Origin: Armatimonas sp043757465
GTDB taxonomy: Bacteria > Armatimonadota > Armatimonadia > Armatimonadales > Armatimonadaceae
Direction: 5' to 3'
NCBI RefSeq assembly: GCF_043757465.1
Contig: NZ_JAYVPL010000041.1
Coordinates: 10,472 to 74,471, forward strand
DNA length: 64,000 nt
Shown here: in pieces, positions 1-8,497 of the stretch
Position numbering within the stretch: position 1 is the first letter of the stretch
Layout of the letters: each line of letters starts with the position of its first letter
Program-made: the position numbers and the translations under genes
The notes under the pieces: generated by a model
Told to the model about the DNA's origin: nothing
What the model saw: the letters and a program-made list of their open reading frames with translations, nothing else
Database searches by the model: none

Positions 1-464
1 GGCTCGATGCTGTCCTGCGTGGCTTTCTCCAAGCACTCGCTTTCAAAGACCCCCCGTACCCCACGGCGCAGGCTCTGGTGGACACGCTCAAGGCGAACTT
101 TCCCGCGCACGCGCTGCGCATCTCGGAGAGCTTTGAGAAGCTGACACTCTGCGATCTCACGGCGGTCTCGGCGCACAAAAAGCCGCTCGGGAAGAAGCGC
201 TGGCGAACCGAGGTTGTGGTGAAAGCCAAGAAAGTTTTTGCCGACGGCCAGGGCAACGAGAGTGCTGCACCGCTCCACGAGGCGATCTCCGTCACGCTCT
301 GGCAGGGTGAGCAGTCCGTGACTCTGCTTGCGTATCTCCAACAGTCGCGCCAGAGCCTAAGCTTCGAGACCGATTTTCCGCCGAGCTATATTGTCCTTGA
401 TCCCAGCTTTCACAAACTGGATCGCAACCACGACGATAACACGCACGCCGTAGAAGTAGAGTAG
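1..464 (+). CDS. C-terminus of an ABC-2 permease / M1-aminopeptidase-like membrane protein (5' partial)
   Basis: Only the last ~153 codons are present; the reading frame is open from base 3 to the TAG at 462. The visible part has the pattern I associate with the C-terminus of large ABC-2 transporter permease/M1 peptidase fusion proteins: a helical stretch with AFKDPPYPTAQ, a beta-rich segment containing KKVFADGQGNESAAP, and a final YIVLDPSFHKLDRNHDDN close to the stop, where the family usually ends with a DP-x-H-x-x-DRN-x-DDN signature. The membrane and zinc-peptidase parts lie upstream of the window and cannot be checked. Assignment rests on recalled family pattern, not on a search. Confidence 0.7.
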   Translation, partial: LDAVLRGFLQALAFKDPPYPTAQALVDTLKANFPAHALRISESFEKLTLCDLTAVSAHKKPLGKKRWRTEVVVKAKKVFADGQGNESAAPLHEAISVTLWQGEQSVTLLAYLQQSRQSLSFETDFPPSYIVLDPSFHKLDRNHDDNTHAVEVE

Positions 465-472
465 GCAGTAGG

Positions 473-478
473 TACAAT
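473..478 (+). promoter_or_regulatory. TACAAT -10 box, leaderless promoter
   Basis: TACAAT ends 6 nt before the ATG at 485 and there is no Shine-Dalgarno in between, so transcription would start on or next to the A of the start codon. One of about fourteen such arrangements in the window. No convincing -35 box. Confidence 0.55.
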
Positions 479-484
479 TGTGCT

Positions 485-2941
485 ATGCTTCTGCTCCCTC
501 TCCCCGCACTGGTGCAGCTGGTGCAGCCTCTCTCGTCCCTCTGGGAGCGGCTCCACTGGAGTGTCGAGGCACGCGGGGCGTTGATTGCCGTGGGAATCGA
601 GGCGCGGGAGCCACTGCCAAATTTCCCCGTTCTGCTCCCCGGGCCGCAGAACGCCACGGACTTGCTGGCCCGCTACGATGCCACTCTGGTGCGCTACGGC
701 AGCATTAGCGCCGTTGCCACACGCACCATGCGCGTCTACGACCCACCGCGCAGCCCCGTTGCACTGGCGGAGAAGCTACGCGACATCAACCCCGAACCCT
801 ACTGGCTGCTCCTGCTCGCGTCGCTGAACCCAGGGCAGTGGCAACAGCTTACGGGGCCGCCCGGCCTTCTGCTCTCGGCGCTGGAGACGCGGCAGCGCCG
901 CTGGCTGGAGAGTGCCCTGCCCGAGAGCGCTTCGTTTCGGACTAGAGAGGCACTCTCGCTAGATCCCCGTGACTTCCGGCTGCGTCTAACCCGACAGCTC
1001 ACGATCTCGGTGGGAGGCAAAGAAGTGGGGGATGCCTACTTTCCGACCGGACTCGCGGCTCTCTCCGAGGAGTCGGTGGTGACTCTCCCACTGCGCGAGG
1101 GCGTACAGCCGGGCGACGAGGACGAGCAGTTTTTGGGGCGTCGCCTTGCCCCTGGAAAGAGCAAGCCCACGGATCTGGACACACGGCTTCCTGCACTTCA
1201 GACCTCGGTGCTCCTGGAGGACGTGACAAGTGTGGGGGCTCTGGTCAAGCGTCTGGCAGCAGTCACGCAGCTGCCTCTGATGGCCGATGCGCTGCTTGCA
1301 AAAAGATCGGTGCGGGTGCTGGGCAAGCGTGCTCTCGCCGGGGACGTGCTCGCGGCGCTCTGTCGGGGAGTAAACGGGGGAATGCGTCGAGTCGGCTCCG
1401 TGTATCTGCTCGTGGAGGATCTCCCGAGTGCAGCGGCGCGGCGCGAGCGAGCCAATCTTGACTACCAGCGCTTTCTGGCACCACAGGAGCAGGAAGTGCA
1501 GCAGCTCTCTCAGCTTGCGGCTGCCGCGCGGAGCCGCCTGATTCGTGAGGGGGCACTAAAAAAAATACCGCGTAGTACCCAAGACGCGCCGGAGGCACTC
1601 TGGGCGCTTGCGGAGCGCTTCGACACTGAAGAGCGAATCCCTTTTGCACAGCTCTCAGCCACGTTGCGAACGGAAGTGCAGGCGCTGGCCGTGGAACAAC
1701 AAGAACGGGTAGAGCGTTTTGGCGGGGTGTTGCCTCCCGTGCCCACCGAGGCGCATGCGGAGCAGAAGCTGGTACTGGAGCTACTGGCACCCGCCGCCCA
1801 AGGAGCCGCTTTGGTTGCGGAACTCTCTGCGGAGCTGCTGCGAAGCGACGAGCCACTTCCCGAGCCGCAGGGGCCGCTGGTGATCCCCGAGACGCTTAAA
1901 ACGCGCGCCTGGCAGGTAGCACTTCCCGAAGATGACAGTGCCCAAGACGCGTTGCTCTCTCTGGCGAAGCGCACTAAGCTCACGCAGCTACGCATTGTCC
2001 TGCGACCTCATCCCCTGGCCGAAAAACGTCTGGCGGCACTGGCACGGGCCGCTAAAACAGCGGGAATCGGGGTTGTGCCGGTGTTCTCTCCGTTCTTGGC
2101 CTTCTCCGCAACGACCGCAAGAGAGCGCGGTGCGGGGGGACAGACACTTGAGCAGTGGGCGGCGATAAACGCCACCGATGAAACTCCCTCCAGCCGCCTG
2201 GCACGGTCGCTGGTGCGCTGGGACTTTGTGGTGCCCGAAGCGCTGGATCTCGCGGGGGTAGTTGGTTTCGCCGCGCGGCTCGCGGCGCTTCCTGGCGTGG
2301 TCGGGCTGGGGCTGGAGGGAGTCACGCCGCCGGGCTACCCGGATGCGGAGGTGGGAGACTGGGCGCTGTGGATCGGGGGATTTGCTCTGGAGCGACGGCT
2401 CGCCTTTGTCCGTGCGCATCAGACAGACCCCGCCGATCTAATCTCCGCTTCGCCGTTTAACATCGAGAGTGAGCCCCAGGAGCGCACGGAGCTCCGGGAG
2501 ATTTGGGAGGCGGAGCAGCGCCAGCGGCGGGATCGGGCGCTGCTACGTCTGCACCAGGCACTTCTTGCGGCAAAGCTTCCCGTCCCGCTGTCGGTGCGCG
2601 CGGGGGCGCTGGGCAAGAGTGGGCACTGGCAGCGCTGGCGTGGGCATGTCGAACCCACCACGGGCGAGCGCTCCCCGCTTGTCCCCGAGGATGCCCACCC
2701 TGGCTTGCTCCATGTGAGTGTGATTGCCTACGATGTGCGTGTCTCAGGTCTCGGGGCAAATCTTTCCGCACTCTTTGACGCCACGGCCCAGTTTCGTAGC
2801 TGGCTCGACCTGGAGCTTCAGCCCGCCCTCCGCCCCACACCCGATCACCCGGATCACTGGGATGGCTTCGTCATTGATGTCTCGGATCGGTCCTTGGCTG
2901 TGGCACTTTTGGTGCTTGAGAAAGCTTTTGAGCCCTCTTGA
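485..2941 (+). CDS. Large hypothetical exported protein with STN-like and barrel-like regions
   Basis: An 818-residue protein that I do not recognise as a whole. The first ~20 residues are hydrophobic and lack charge, which could be a weak signal or anchor. Residues ~245-315 (from LEDVTSVGALVKRLA to SVYLLVED) look like the short secretin/TonB N-terminal (STN-like) fold: alternating strands around two helices. Residues ~490-660 alternate helices and strands (LRIVLRPHP, GIGVVPVFSP, GVVGLGLEGV), reminiscent of a TIM-barrel glycoside-hydrolase-like fold. No catalytic motif is obvious. The ATG is 6 nt after a TACAAT box without a ribosome site, suggesting a leaderless message. The gene is followed 110 bp later by a Gfo/Idh/MocA gene on the same strand. 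Confidence 0.6.
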   Translation: MLLLPLPALVQLVQPLSSLWERLHWSVEARGALIAVGIEAREPLPNFPVLLPGPQNATDLLARYDATLVRYGSISAVATRTMRVYDPPRSPVALAEKLRDINPEPYWLLLLASLNPGQWQQLTGPPGLLLSALETRQRRWLESALPESASFRTREALSLDPRDFRLRLTRQLTISVGGKEVGDAYFPTGLAALSEESVVTLPLREGVQPGDEDEQFLGRRLAPGKSKPTDLDTRLPALQTSVLLEDVTSVGALVKRLAAVTQLPLMADALLAKRSVRVLGKRALAGDVLAALCRGVNGGMRRVGSVYLLVEDLPSAAARRERANLDYQRFLAPQEQEVQQLSQLAAAARSRLIREGALKKIPRSTQDAPEALWALAERFDTEERIPFAQLSATLRTEVQALAVEQQERVERFGGVLPPVPTEAHAEQKLVLELLAPAAQGAALVAELSAELLRSDEPLPEPQGPLVIPETLKTRAWQVALPEDDSAQDALLSLAKRTKLTQLRIVLRPHPLAEKRLAALARAAKTAGIGVVPVFSPFLAFSATTARERGAGGQTLEQWAAINATDETPSSRLARSLVRWDFVVPEALDLAGVVGFAARLAALPGVVGLGLEGVTPPGYPDAEVGDWALWIGGFALERRLAFVRAHQTDPADLISASPFNIESEPQERTELREIWEAEQRQRRDRALLRLHQALLAAKLPVPLSVRAGALGKSGHWQRWRGHVEPTTGERSPLVPEDAHPGLLHVSVIAYDVRVSGLGANLSALFDATAQFRSWLDLELQPALRPTPDHPDHWDGFVIDVSDRSLAVALLVLEKAFEPS

Positions 2942-3051
2942 ACAATGATCGGCAGAACAGAAAGCCGAAATCAATTGGAGCAAATTAGCGATTGGGCAGG
3001 AATTCGATTTAGGAATGTGGAAAGGCCTTTCACATCAGGAGGAATTTTTTT

Positions 3052-4359
3052 ATGTCTCAAAATAGACGTGAGTTTCTGACGGGAGCGGCGGCGCTCGGTA
3101 TGGGGATGACGTTTGCCGATAAGGCACTGGCAAAGCAGGGTGGGAAAGTCCGCTTTGCGTGTATTGGAGTGGGTGGCAAGGGCGACAGTGACACGGCAGA
3201 TGCTGCGCGCTTCGGCGAAGTTGTTGCGATCTGCGATGTGGACGAGAATACGGTCGCGAAGGCACTTAAGAAGTACCCGAATGCGAAGCCGTTTACGGAT
3301 TGGCGCAAGTGCCTTAAGGCGATGGCCAAGGAAGTGGACGCGGTCACGGTGACGGTTCCTGACCACATGCACGGTATCATCGCCGCCAATGCCATGCGGA
3401 TGGGTAAGCACACCTTCTGCCAGAAACCACTCTGCCGCACTATCTACGAAGCGCGTCGCCTTGCGGAGATCGCCACCGAGATGAAGGTGCAGACCCAGAT
3501 GGGCAACCAGGGCACTGCGGACCCTAAGCTGCGCAAGCAAGCAGCTCAGGTGCGCGCGGGCATTATCGGCAAGGTCAGCGAGATCCATGTCTGGAGCAAC
3601 CGCCCGATCTGGCCCCAGGGGATCGCACGGCCCACTGCTGTGGCGCCGCCGCCCACAGGTTTGAACTGGGACACCTGGCTGGGAGTGGCTCCGGTTCGCC
3701 CCTTTGTGCCCGGAGCGTACCACACCTTTAACTGGCGCGGCTGGTGGGACTTTGGCTCTGGCGCACAAGGCGACATGGGCTGCCACACGCTCAACATGCC
3801 GTTTATGGCGCTGGATCTGCGCGATCCCATCTCCATTCAGTCCGAGACCGCGCCCAATAACGGCGACTCGTTCCCGGCTTGGTCCGTCACGACGTTTATG
3901 TTCGCCGCGACGTCCACACGTGGACCGATCAAGCTGGTCTGGTACGATGGTAACAAGCAGCCGTCGCTGGATGTTCTTGGCGATGCCATTGACGATGACT
4001 GGAAGCTCCAGAATTCCGGTTCACTCTTAATTGGCGACAAGGGCAAGATCTACGTTCCCGGCGACTACGGCAGTGGGGGTCGCGTGGTAGGTGGCGTCGA
4101 TCTCTCCAATGTCGGCTTTGAGGAGTCCCCGGGCCACTTCCAGGAGCTGGTGCGTGCCATCAAAGAAGGGAAGCCCGCCATGAGCAACTTCCCGGGTTAC
4201 GCAGGACCGCTCGCGGAGATGGTGCTGGCCGGGAATCTTGGCGTTCGCGCTGCGGGTAAGAAAGTGGAGTGGGATGCCCGCGCGATGAAGGCGACGAACA
4301 TGCCTGAGCTGGACGTCTACATCAAGCCCAAGTACCGCAGGGGCTACGACATGATCTAG
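3052..4359 (+). CDS. Gfo/Idh/MocA-family oxidoreductase with Tat signal
   Basis: A 435-residue NAD(P)-dependent sugar-type dehydrogenase of the Gfo/Idh/MocA family. The N-terminus carries a twin-arginine signal (NRREFLTGAAALG), so export to the periplasm is likely. The Rossmann fold follows (FACIGVGGKGDSDTA, then AICDVDE). The family EKP motif appears as QKP with Lys125, an acceptable variant because the lysine is kept. The C-terminal half has the usual alpha/beta substrate domain, including WWDFGSGAQGDMGCH. A strong AGGAGG at 3037-3042 lies 9 nt before the ATG, which fixes the start and makes this gene leadered, unlike many neighbours. It is followed after 65 bp by a paralogue. The substrate cannot be told from the sequence. 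Confidence 0.9.
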   Translation: MSQNRREFLTGAAALGMGMTFADKALAKQGGKVRFACIGVGGKGDSDTADAARFGEVVAICDVDENTVAKALKKYPNAKPFTDWRKCLKAMAKEVDAVTVTVPDHMHGIIAANAMRMGKHTFCQKPLCRTIYEARRLAEIATEMKVQTQMGNQGTADPKLRKQAAQVRAGIIGKVSEIHVWSNRPIWPQGIARPTAVAPPPTGLNWDTWLGVAPVRPFVPGAYHTFNWRGWWDFGSGAQGDMGCHTLNMPFMALDLRDPISIQSETAPNNGDSFPAWSVTTFMFAATSTRGPIKLVWYDGNKQPSLDVLGDAIDDDWKLQNSGSLLIGDKGKIYVPGDYGSGGRVVGGVDLSNVGFEESPGHFQELVRAIKEGKPAMSNFPGYAGPLAEMVLAGNLGVRAAGKKVEWDARAMKATNMPELDVYIKPKYRRGYDMI

Positions 4360-4381
4360 CTTGACAGAAAGTCAAGCACTT

Positions 4382-4407
4382 GGGTGCGGAGCCACGGCTC
4401 CGCACCC
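4382..4407 (+). repeat. Perfect 12-bp-stem hairpin between paralogous oxidoreductase genes
   Basis: GGGTGCGGAGCC at 4382-4393 is matched by GGCTCCGCACCC at 4396-4407, with only AC between them. It ends 2 nt before the GGAAGGA ribosome site of the next gene and has no T-run, so a simple terminator is unlikely. It may be an intercistronic mRNA stabiliser or a REP-like repeat. Confidence 0.7.
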
Positions 4408-4424
4408 TGGAAGGATTTCTTAAG

Positions 4425-5699
4425 ATGGACCGTCGCAATTTTCTGAAGGGCGTTGCCGCCGCGGGCACTTTTACAATTATTCCCGCGAGCGCACTGGGAC
4501 GTGGGGGGAAGCTCGCTCCCAGCAATCGCATCACCCTGGGCTGTATCGGTGTGGGAGGGCAGGGGAACTCCAACCTCGGTGCTTTCCTCAACGAAGCGGA
4601 CTGCCAGGTGGTTGCGGTCTGCGATGTGGACAAAGACCATGTGCGCGACACAAAAAACCGCGTGGATCGGCACTACAAGAACGCGAGCTGCGCTGCCTAC
4701 GCGGACTTCCGTGAGCTCATCGCCCGAAAAGACATAGACGCTATCTCGCTCTGCACCCCGGACCACTGGCATGCCGTGCCTGCGATTCTGGCGGCGCAGT
4801 CCGGGAAAGATATTTTTGGCGAGAAGCCGATCTCGCACTGCTTGATGGAAGGCCGCCAGATGGCCGATGCCGTCAAGAAAAACGGGCGTATCTGGCAGAC
4901 CGGGAGCTGGCAGCGCTCCACCAATAACTTCCGCGTGGCTTGTGAGCTGGTACGCAATGGGCGGCTTGGTAAGATCGTGCGTATTGAAGTGGGGCTGCCA
5001 ACGGGAAACCCCTGCGGGAAAGTGGACTTCAAAGATGCGCCACCGAGCTTGGACTATGACTTCTGGGTAGGCCCCTCGCGCATGATGCCCTACTGCAACG
5101 AGCGCACCCACTGGAACTGGCGCTGGCAGCTTGATTTTGGCGGCGGTCAGCTCATGGACTGGATCGGGCACCACGGCGATATCGCCCACTGGGGCATGGA
5201 CTGGGACACGACCGGTCCGCAAGAGATCGAGGGAACCGGCAGCTACCCCGATACCGGAATCTGGGACGCGGCGACGACCTATCACTTTGTGTGCAAGTAC
5301 GCCGGTGGCATCGAGATGCATGTCGCCAACGGGGGCAACGCCGGAATTCGTGGGGGCACCAAGTGGATCGGGGAGAACGGTAACTGGATCTGGGTAGACC
5401 GGGGTGGGTTAGACGCGAATCCTAAGAGTCTGCTCAGTGAGGTTATCGGTCCTGATGAGAACCAGCTCTTCCGTAGCCCGGGGCACCATCGTAACTTCCT
5501 AGACTGTGTTAAGTCGCGCAAACAGACCCTCACACCCGCCGAGACCGCGCACCGCTCCGCCTCAATCGGGCACCTGGGGCAGATCGCGATGAGAGTCGGG
5601 CGCAAGCTAAAATGGAACCCCGTCACTGAGCAGTTTCTCGACGATTCCATGGCCACACGCCTTCTCTCAACCCCGATGCGCTCACCCTGGCACGTATAA
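4425..5699 (+). CDS. Gfo/Idh/MocA-family oxidoreductase with Tat signal (second copy)
   Basis: A 424-residue paralogue of the preceding dehydrogenase. The start chosen is the ATG at 4425 because GGAAGGA lies at 4409-4415 and the protein then begins MDRRNFLKGVAAAG, a compact Tat signal; an upstream in-frame start at 4380 would read through the intercistronic hairpin. The nucleotide-binding segment is CIGVGGQGNSNLGAF followed by AVCDVDKDHV, and the EKP motif (FGEKPISH, Lys124) is intact. The C-terminal domain contains DFWVGP and LDFGGGQLMDWIGHHG, typical of planctomycete-type secreted members of this family. It probably shares an operon with the upstream gene. The substrate is unknown, perhaps a sugar or glycoside. 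Confidence 0.9.
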   Translation: MDRRNFLKGVAAAGTFTIIPASALGRGGKLAPSNRITLGCIGVGGQGNSNLGAFLNEADCQVVAVCDVDKDHVRDTKNRVDRHYKNASCAAYADFRELIARKDIDAISLCTPDHWHAVPAILAAQSGKDIFGEKPISHCLMEGRQMADAVKKNGRIWQTGSWQRSTNNFRVACELVRNGRLGKIVRIEVGLPTGNPCGKVDFKDAPPSLDYDFWVGPSRMMPYCNERTHWNWRWQLDFGGGQLMDWIGHHGDIAHWGMDWDTTGPQEIEGTGSYPDTGIWDAATTYHFVCKYAGGIEMHVANGGNAGIRGGTKWIGENGNWIWVDRGGLDANPKSLLSEVIGPDENQLFRSPGHHRNFLDCVKSRKQTLTPAETAHRSASIGHLGQIAMRVGRKLKWNPVTEQFLDDSMATRLLSTPMRSPWHV

Positions 5700-5732
5700 G
5701 CACCCTAGCACGTGTAAGAAAGTATTAGAATC

Positions 5733-7748
5733 ATGCGAATATTTCAGAGAGCCTTCCCCATGCTGGCTCTGGCGCTCACGCTGACGCCTGCCTTTGCTCA
5801 AGATCCCCTTCAAGAGCTTCGGCAGTACGACTATCAGAACCGTAAGCCGCTAGACGCCATTTCGAAACAGATTGTCACGGCAGGCAAAGACAGCACAAAA
5901 CTTGCCGCTCTGGAGATGGGGTTGGTGTCGGTGCTCCAGGATTCTCAGTCAACGCTGGGCGCTCGGCTTGAAGCCTGTACGTTTCTCAGCCGCATCGGAA
6001 CCGTCCGCTCCGTGCCCGCGCTCGCCAAGCTCCTGGCCGATCCTGCAACCGCCAATATCGCCCGGCTGGCGCTGGAGCGCAATACGGATCCGGCGGCTGG
6101 CGTGGCGCTTCGGGCAGCGCTTGGCTCCGTGACCGGCGCTGCGCTGGTGGGGACGATCAACTCGCTGGGAAACCGTGGTGAGGTGTCGTCGGTGGCAAAG
6201 CTGAAGTCGCTGACTGCCAGCTCGGATTCGCTGGTCGCGGAGGCTGCTGTCACGGCACTTGGGAAGATTGCAACCCCGGCATCCGTGGCGGCGCTGCGCC
6301 TGGTGAAGAATACGGCTCTGCCCGCTGCTCCCGCACTGCTGAGTGTTGCCGGTAAGCTTGCTGTCGCGGGGAAGCGCAGTGATGCTCTGGGAGTCTACGA
6401 GAGCCTACTGGGTGGCAATCAGCCTGAGGTGATTCGGGCGGGCGCGCTGACGGGGCTGGTCGCACTGAACGCACCGCGTCTTGGCGAGCTGGCCCTGGCG
6501 CTCGCTCGCACCGCGCCCGAACCGGTGCTGCAACGCGTGGCCGGGCGGGTGCTTGGCATGCTTGCGGAACCCGAACGAGTGAAAGCGGCGGTTGCCGCCT
6601 TTCCCACTCTCACGGCACCAGCCCAGATCGCACTGCTGGCGGCGTGGTCGGACCGTAAAGAAGCGGCCGCAGCGGGCGTGACGACCGCGGCGCTAAATAG
6701 CACCGACCCTGAGGTACAGTCCGCCGCGATCCAGGCTGCGATCCATGTCTGCGATGCCAGCGTGGTGCCCACTCTCGCGGAGCTTGCCAAGAGCGGCCCG
6801 GCGTCAAAAGTAGCTCGGGAGTCGCTGGCACGGATGGGCGGCAAAGGTGTTGAAGAGGCACTTCTCAAACTTGCGGAGCAGGGTAACCTCGCCGTGATCG
6901 GTGTCCTTGGGCAGAGACCCAGCGCCAGTTCCACAGCGCGGCTGGTGACACTGGCCAGTGGCAAGGAGCCACGCTCGGCAGCAGCGGCCCTGAAAGTCTT
7001 GGAGAAAACCGCGAGCCTTGCGCAAGAGCCCGCACTGGTTGCGGTTTTAGTGGGCACGAGCGAGGATGATGTCCGCGATGCGGCTCAGGCAGCGGTTATT
7101 GCGATTGTTCAGCGCTCCGGCGATAAAGAGGGAGGCTCGGCACCACTGCTGGCCGCCATGAAAAGTGCTTCGCTCTCGGGCAAGTCAGCGCTTTTGAGTG
7201 CGCTCGCGGAGCTTGGTGGTGAGAGTGCTCTTGCCGTGCTCATTCAGGCCGCTACTTCGGGCGACGAGGAGCTGAGGAACGCCGCGCTCAGTGGGCTGGC
7301 TAATGCCTGGGGCGACTTGCGCGCCCTGCCGACATTGCTCAATATCGGCAAGAGCGCCACCGCAAAATCCGACCGCGTGCTTGCCCAGCGAGGCAGTTTG
7401 CGTTTGCTCGCTGCAGATGACAAGCTGCCTGCGGAGCAGAAACTCGCCCAACTGAGCGAACTATTTACCCTCACGGAGCGTCCAGAAGAGAAGCGCCAGG
7501 CACTGAGTGTCTTGCGCGAGGTGCGCTTGCCCGGAGCGGTGGCTCTTGCGGCAAAGGCACTCGATAACCCGGAGCTGGTGGCGGAGGCCGCAGACGCAAT
7601 TTTGTATCTCGCGGCTCCGCAAAAAAAAGATCGGAAATCGCTTAATGCCGTGACTGGCGCACAGACAAAAGCCGCGCTTGATAAAGTGCTTGCCACAAGC
7701 CAGGATGAGAAAGTCCGGGCGCTGGCGCAGAAACTGAGTGCACAATAA
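5733..7748 (+). CDS. Exported HEAT-repeat protein
   Basis: A 671-residue protein with a clear Sec signal peptide (ALALTLTPAFAQ, cleavage after residue ~22) followed by Ala/Leu-rich helical repeats of 30-40 residues to the C-terminus. The repeats have the HEAT/PBS-lyase-like pattern in which short helices are joined by a D or G turn, for example VAKLKSLTASSDSLVAEAAVTALGK read as helix pairs. Such exported scaffolds commonly sit beside Gfo/Idh/MocA dehydrogenases and other degradative genes. No enzymatic motif is visible. A TAGAAT box lies only 1 nt before the ATG, too close to be used as a leaderless promoter for this start. The gene follows the dehydrogenase pair by 33 bp and is probably co-transcribed. 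Confidence 0.8.
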   Translation: MRIFQRAFPMLALALTLTPAFAQDPLQELRQYDYQNRKPLDAISKQIVTAGKDSTKLAALEMGLVSVLQDSQSTLGARLEACTFLSRIGTVRSVPALAKLLADPATANIARLALERNTDPAAGVALRAALGSVTGAALVGTINSLGNRGEVSSVAKLKSLTASSDSLVAEAAVTALGKIATPASVAALRLVKNTALPAAPALLSVAGKLAVAGKRSDALGVYESLLGGNQPEVIRAGALTGLVALNAPRLGELALALARTAPEPVLQRVAGRVLGMLAEPERVKAAVAAFPTLTAPAQIALLAAWSDRKEAAAAGVTTAALNSTDPEVQSAAIQAAIHVCDASVVPTLAELAKSGPASKVARESLARMGGKGVEEALLKLAEQGNLAVIGVLGQRPSASSTARLVTLASGKEPRSAAAALKVLEKTASLAQEPALVAVLVGTSEDDVRDAAQAAVIAIVQRSGDKEGGSAPLLAAMKSASLSGKSALLSALAELGGESALAVLIQAATSGDEELRNAALSGLANAWGDLRALPTLLNIGKSATAKSDRVLAQRGSLRLLAADDKLPAEQKLAQLSELFTLTERPEEKRQALSVLREVRLPGAVALAAKALDNPELVAEAADAILYLAAPQKKDRKSLNAVTGAQTKAALDKVLATSQDEKVRALAQKLSAQ

Positions 7749-7759
7749 CGGAAACCAAA

Positions 7760-7801
7760 ACTGCTCCGACGAACTCTAAAAGGGGCAGTGAACTTGTTTT
7801 T
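7760..7801 (+). terminator. Candidate intrinsic terminator after the HEAT gene
   Basis: ACTGCTCC at 7760-7767 can pair with GGGGCAGT at 7782-7789 (one G-T wobble), followed by TTGTTTTT. The T-run begins several bases after the stem and the loop is long (14 nt), so this is only a moderate candidate; it lies just before the ribosome site of the next gene and could also act as an attenuator. Confidence 0.35.
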
Positions 7802-7816
7802 AGGAGAGTGAATAAA

Positions 7817-8497
7817 TTGTATTTAACGGCTATGAAAAAGAGATCTCTTTTCCTGGTGCTCACCACACTTGCCCTTGCTGGGGCCGCGCTTGCACAGGAC
7901 TTGGTGCCACTACCAGCGGTCTTGCCTAAGCCGAACTTTATCGGGACGCCCTCAGATGCGCCCGCTGGAGCCAACGTCGAGAAACCACTCGGGAAGCCAA
8001 GGCCCATTCCTCAGGTACCAATGGGAACCGTCAATCTAGCGCTAAAAAAGAAAGTTACGGCGAGCAAAGCGCCCTACGAAGGCTCTCTTGATCTGATCAC
8101 GGACGGTGACAAAGACGCTAAGCAAGGCACCACTGTCGAGATGTACCCCAAGCTCCAGTGGATACAGATTGATCTGGGGGCACCCTCGGAACTCTCGTAC
8201 GTTCTGGTCTGGCACTTCCATGAGCAGCCCGTTGTCTTCCGCGATGTGATCGTGCAGGTCTCCAACGATCCTAAGTTTGTGGAAGGGGTAACCACGCTCT
8301 ACAACAACGATGCGGATAATAGCGCGGGGCTGGGAATTGGCAAAGACCGCGAGTACTTTGAGACGAGTGAGGGACGTCTGATCGCTGCCAACAAGGCCAA
8401 GGCACGCTATGTCCGGCTCTACAGTCGTGGCAGCACTTTCACCGACCCGCTGAACCGTTACACCGAAGTCGAGGTCTACGGCCTGCCGAGTAAATGA
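7817..8497 (+). CDS. Exported F5/8 type C (discoidin)-like protein
   Basis: A roughly 226-residue protein with a Sec signal (MKKRSLFLVLTTLALAG to ALAQ) and a C-terminal beta-sandwich resembling F5/8 type C carbohydrate-binding modules: NLALKKKVTASKAPYEG, then LITDGD, then WIQIDLGAPSELSYVLVW and finally ARYVRLYSRG and EVEVYGLP. These modules bind sugars at the cell surface. The start is ambiguous. AGGAGA at 7802-7807 is 9 nt before an in-frame TTG at 7817, directly against a GTG at 7808 and too far from the ATG at 7832; TTG fits best, but all three keep the signal peptide. The stop overlaps the next start by 4 bp (ATGA). Confidence 0.75.
   Translation: MYLTAMKKRSLFLVLTTLALAGAALAQDLVPLPAVLPKPNFIGTPSDAPAGANVEKPLGKPRPIPQVPMGTVNLALKKKVTASKAPYEGSLDLITDGDKDAKQGTTVEMYPKLQWIQIDLGAPSELSYVLVWHFHEQPVVFRDVIVQVSNDPKFVEGVTTLYNNDADNSAGLGIGKDREYFETSEGRLIAANKAKARYVRLYSRGSTFTDPLNRYTEVEVYGLPSK

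Noticed and set aside
4356..5321. 321-codon open frame antisense to the second oxidoreductase
   Set aside because: Shadow; the plus-strand gene has a Tat signal, ribosome site and conserved motifs.
5726..5731. TAGAAT before the HEAT-protein gene as a leaderless -10 box
   Set aside because: Only 1 nt separates it from the ATG, too close for transcription to start at or before the codon; left out of the leaderless set.
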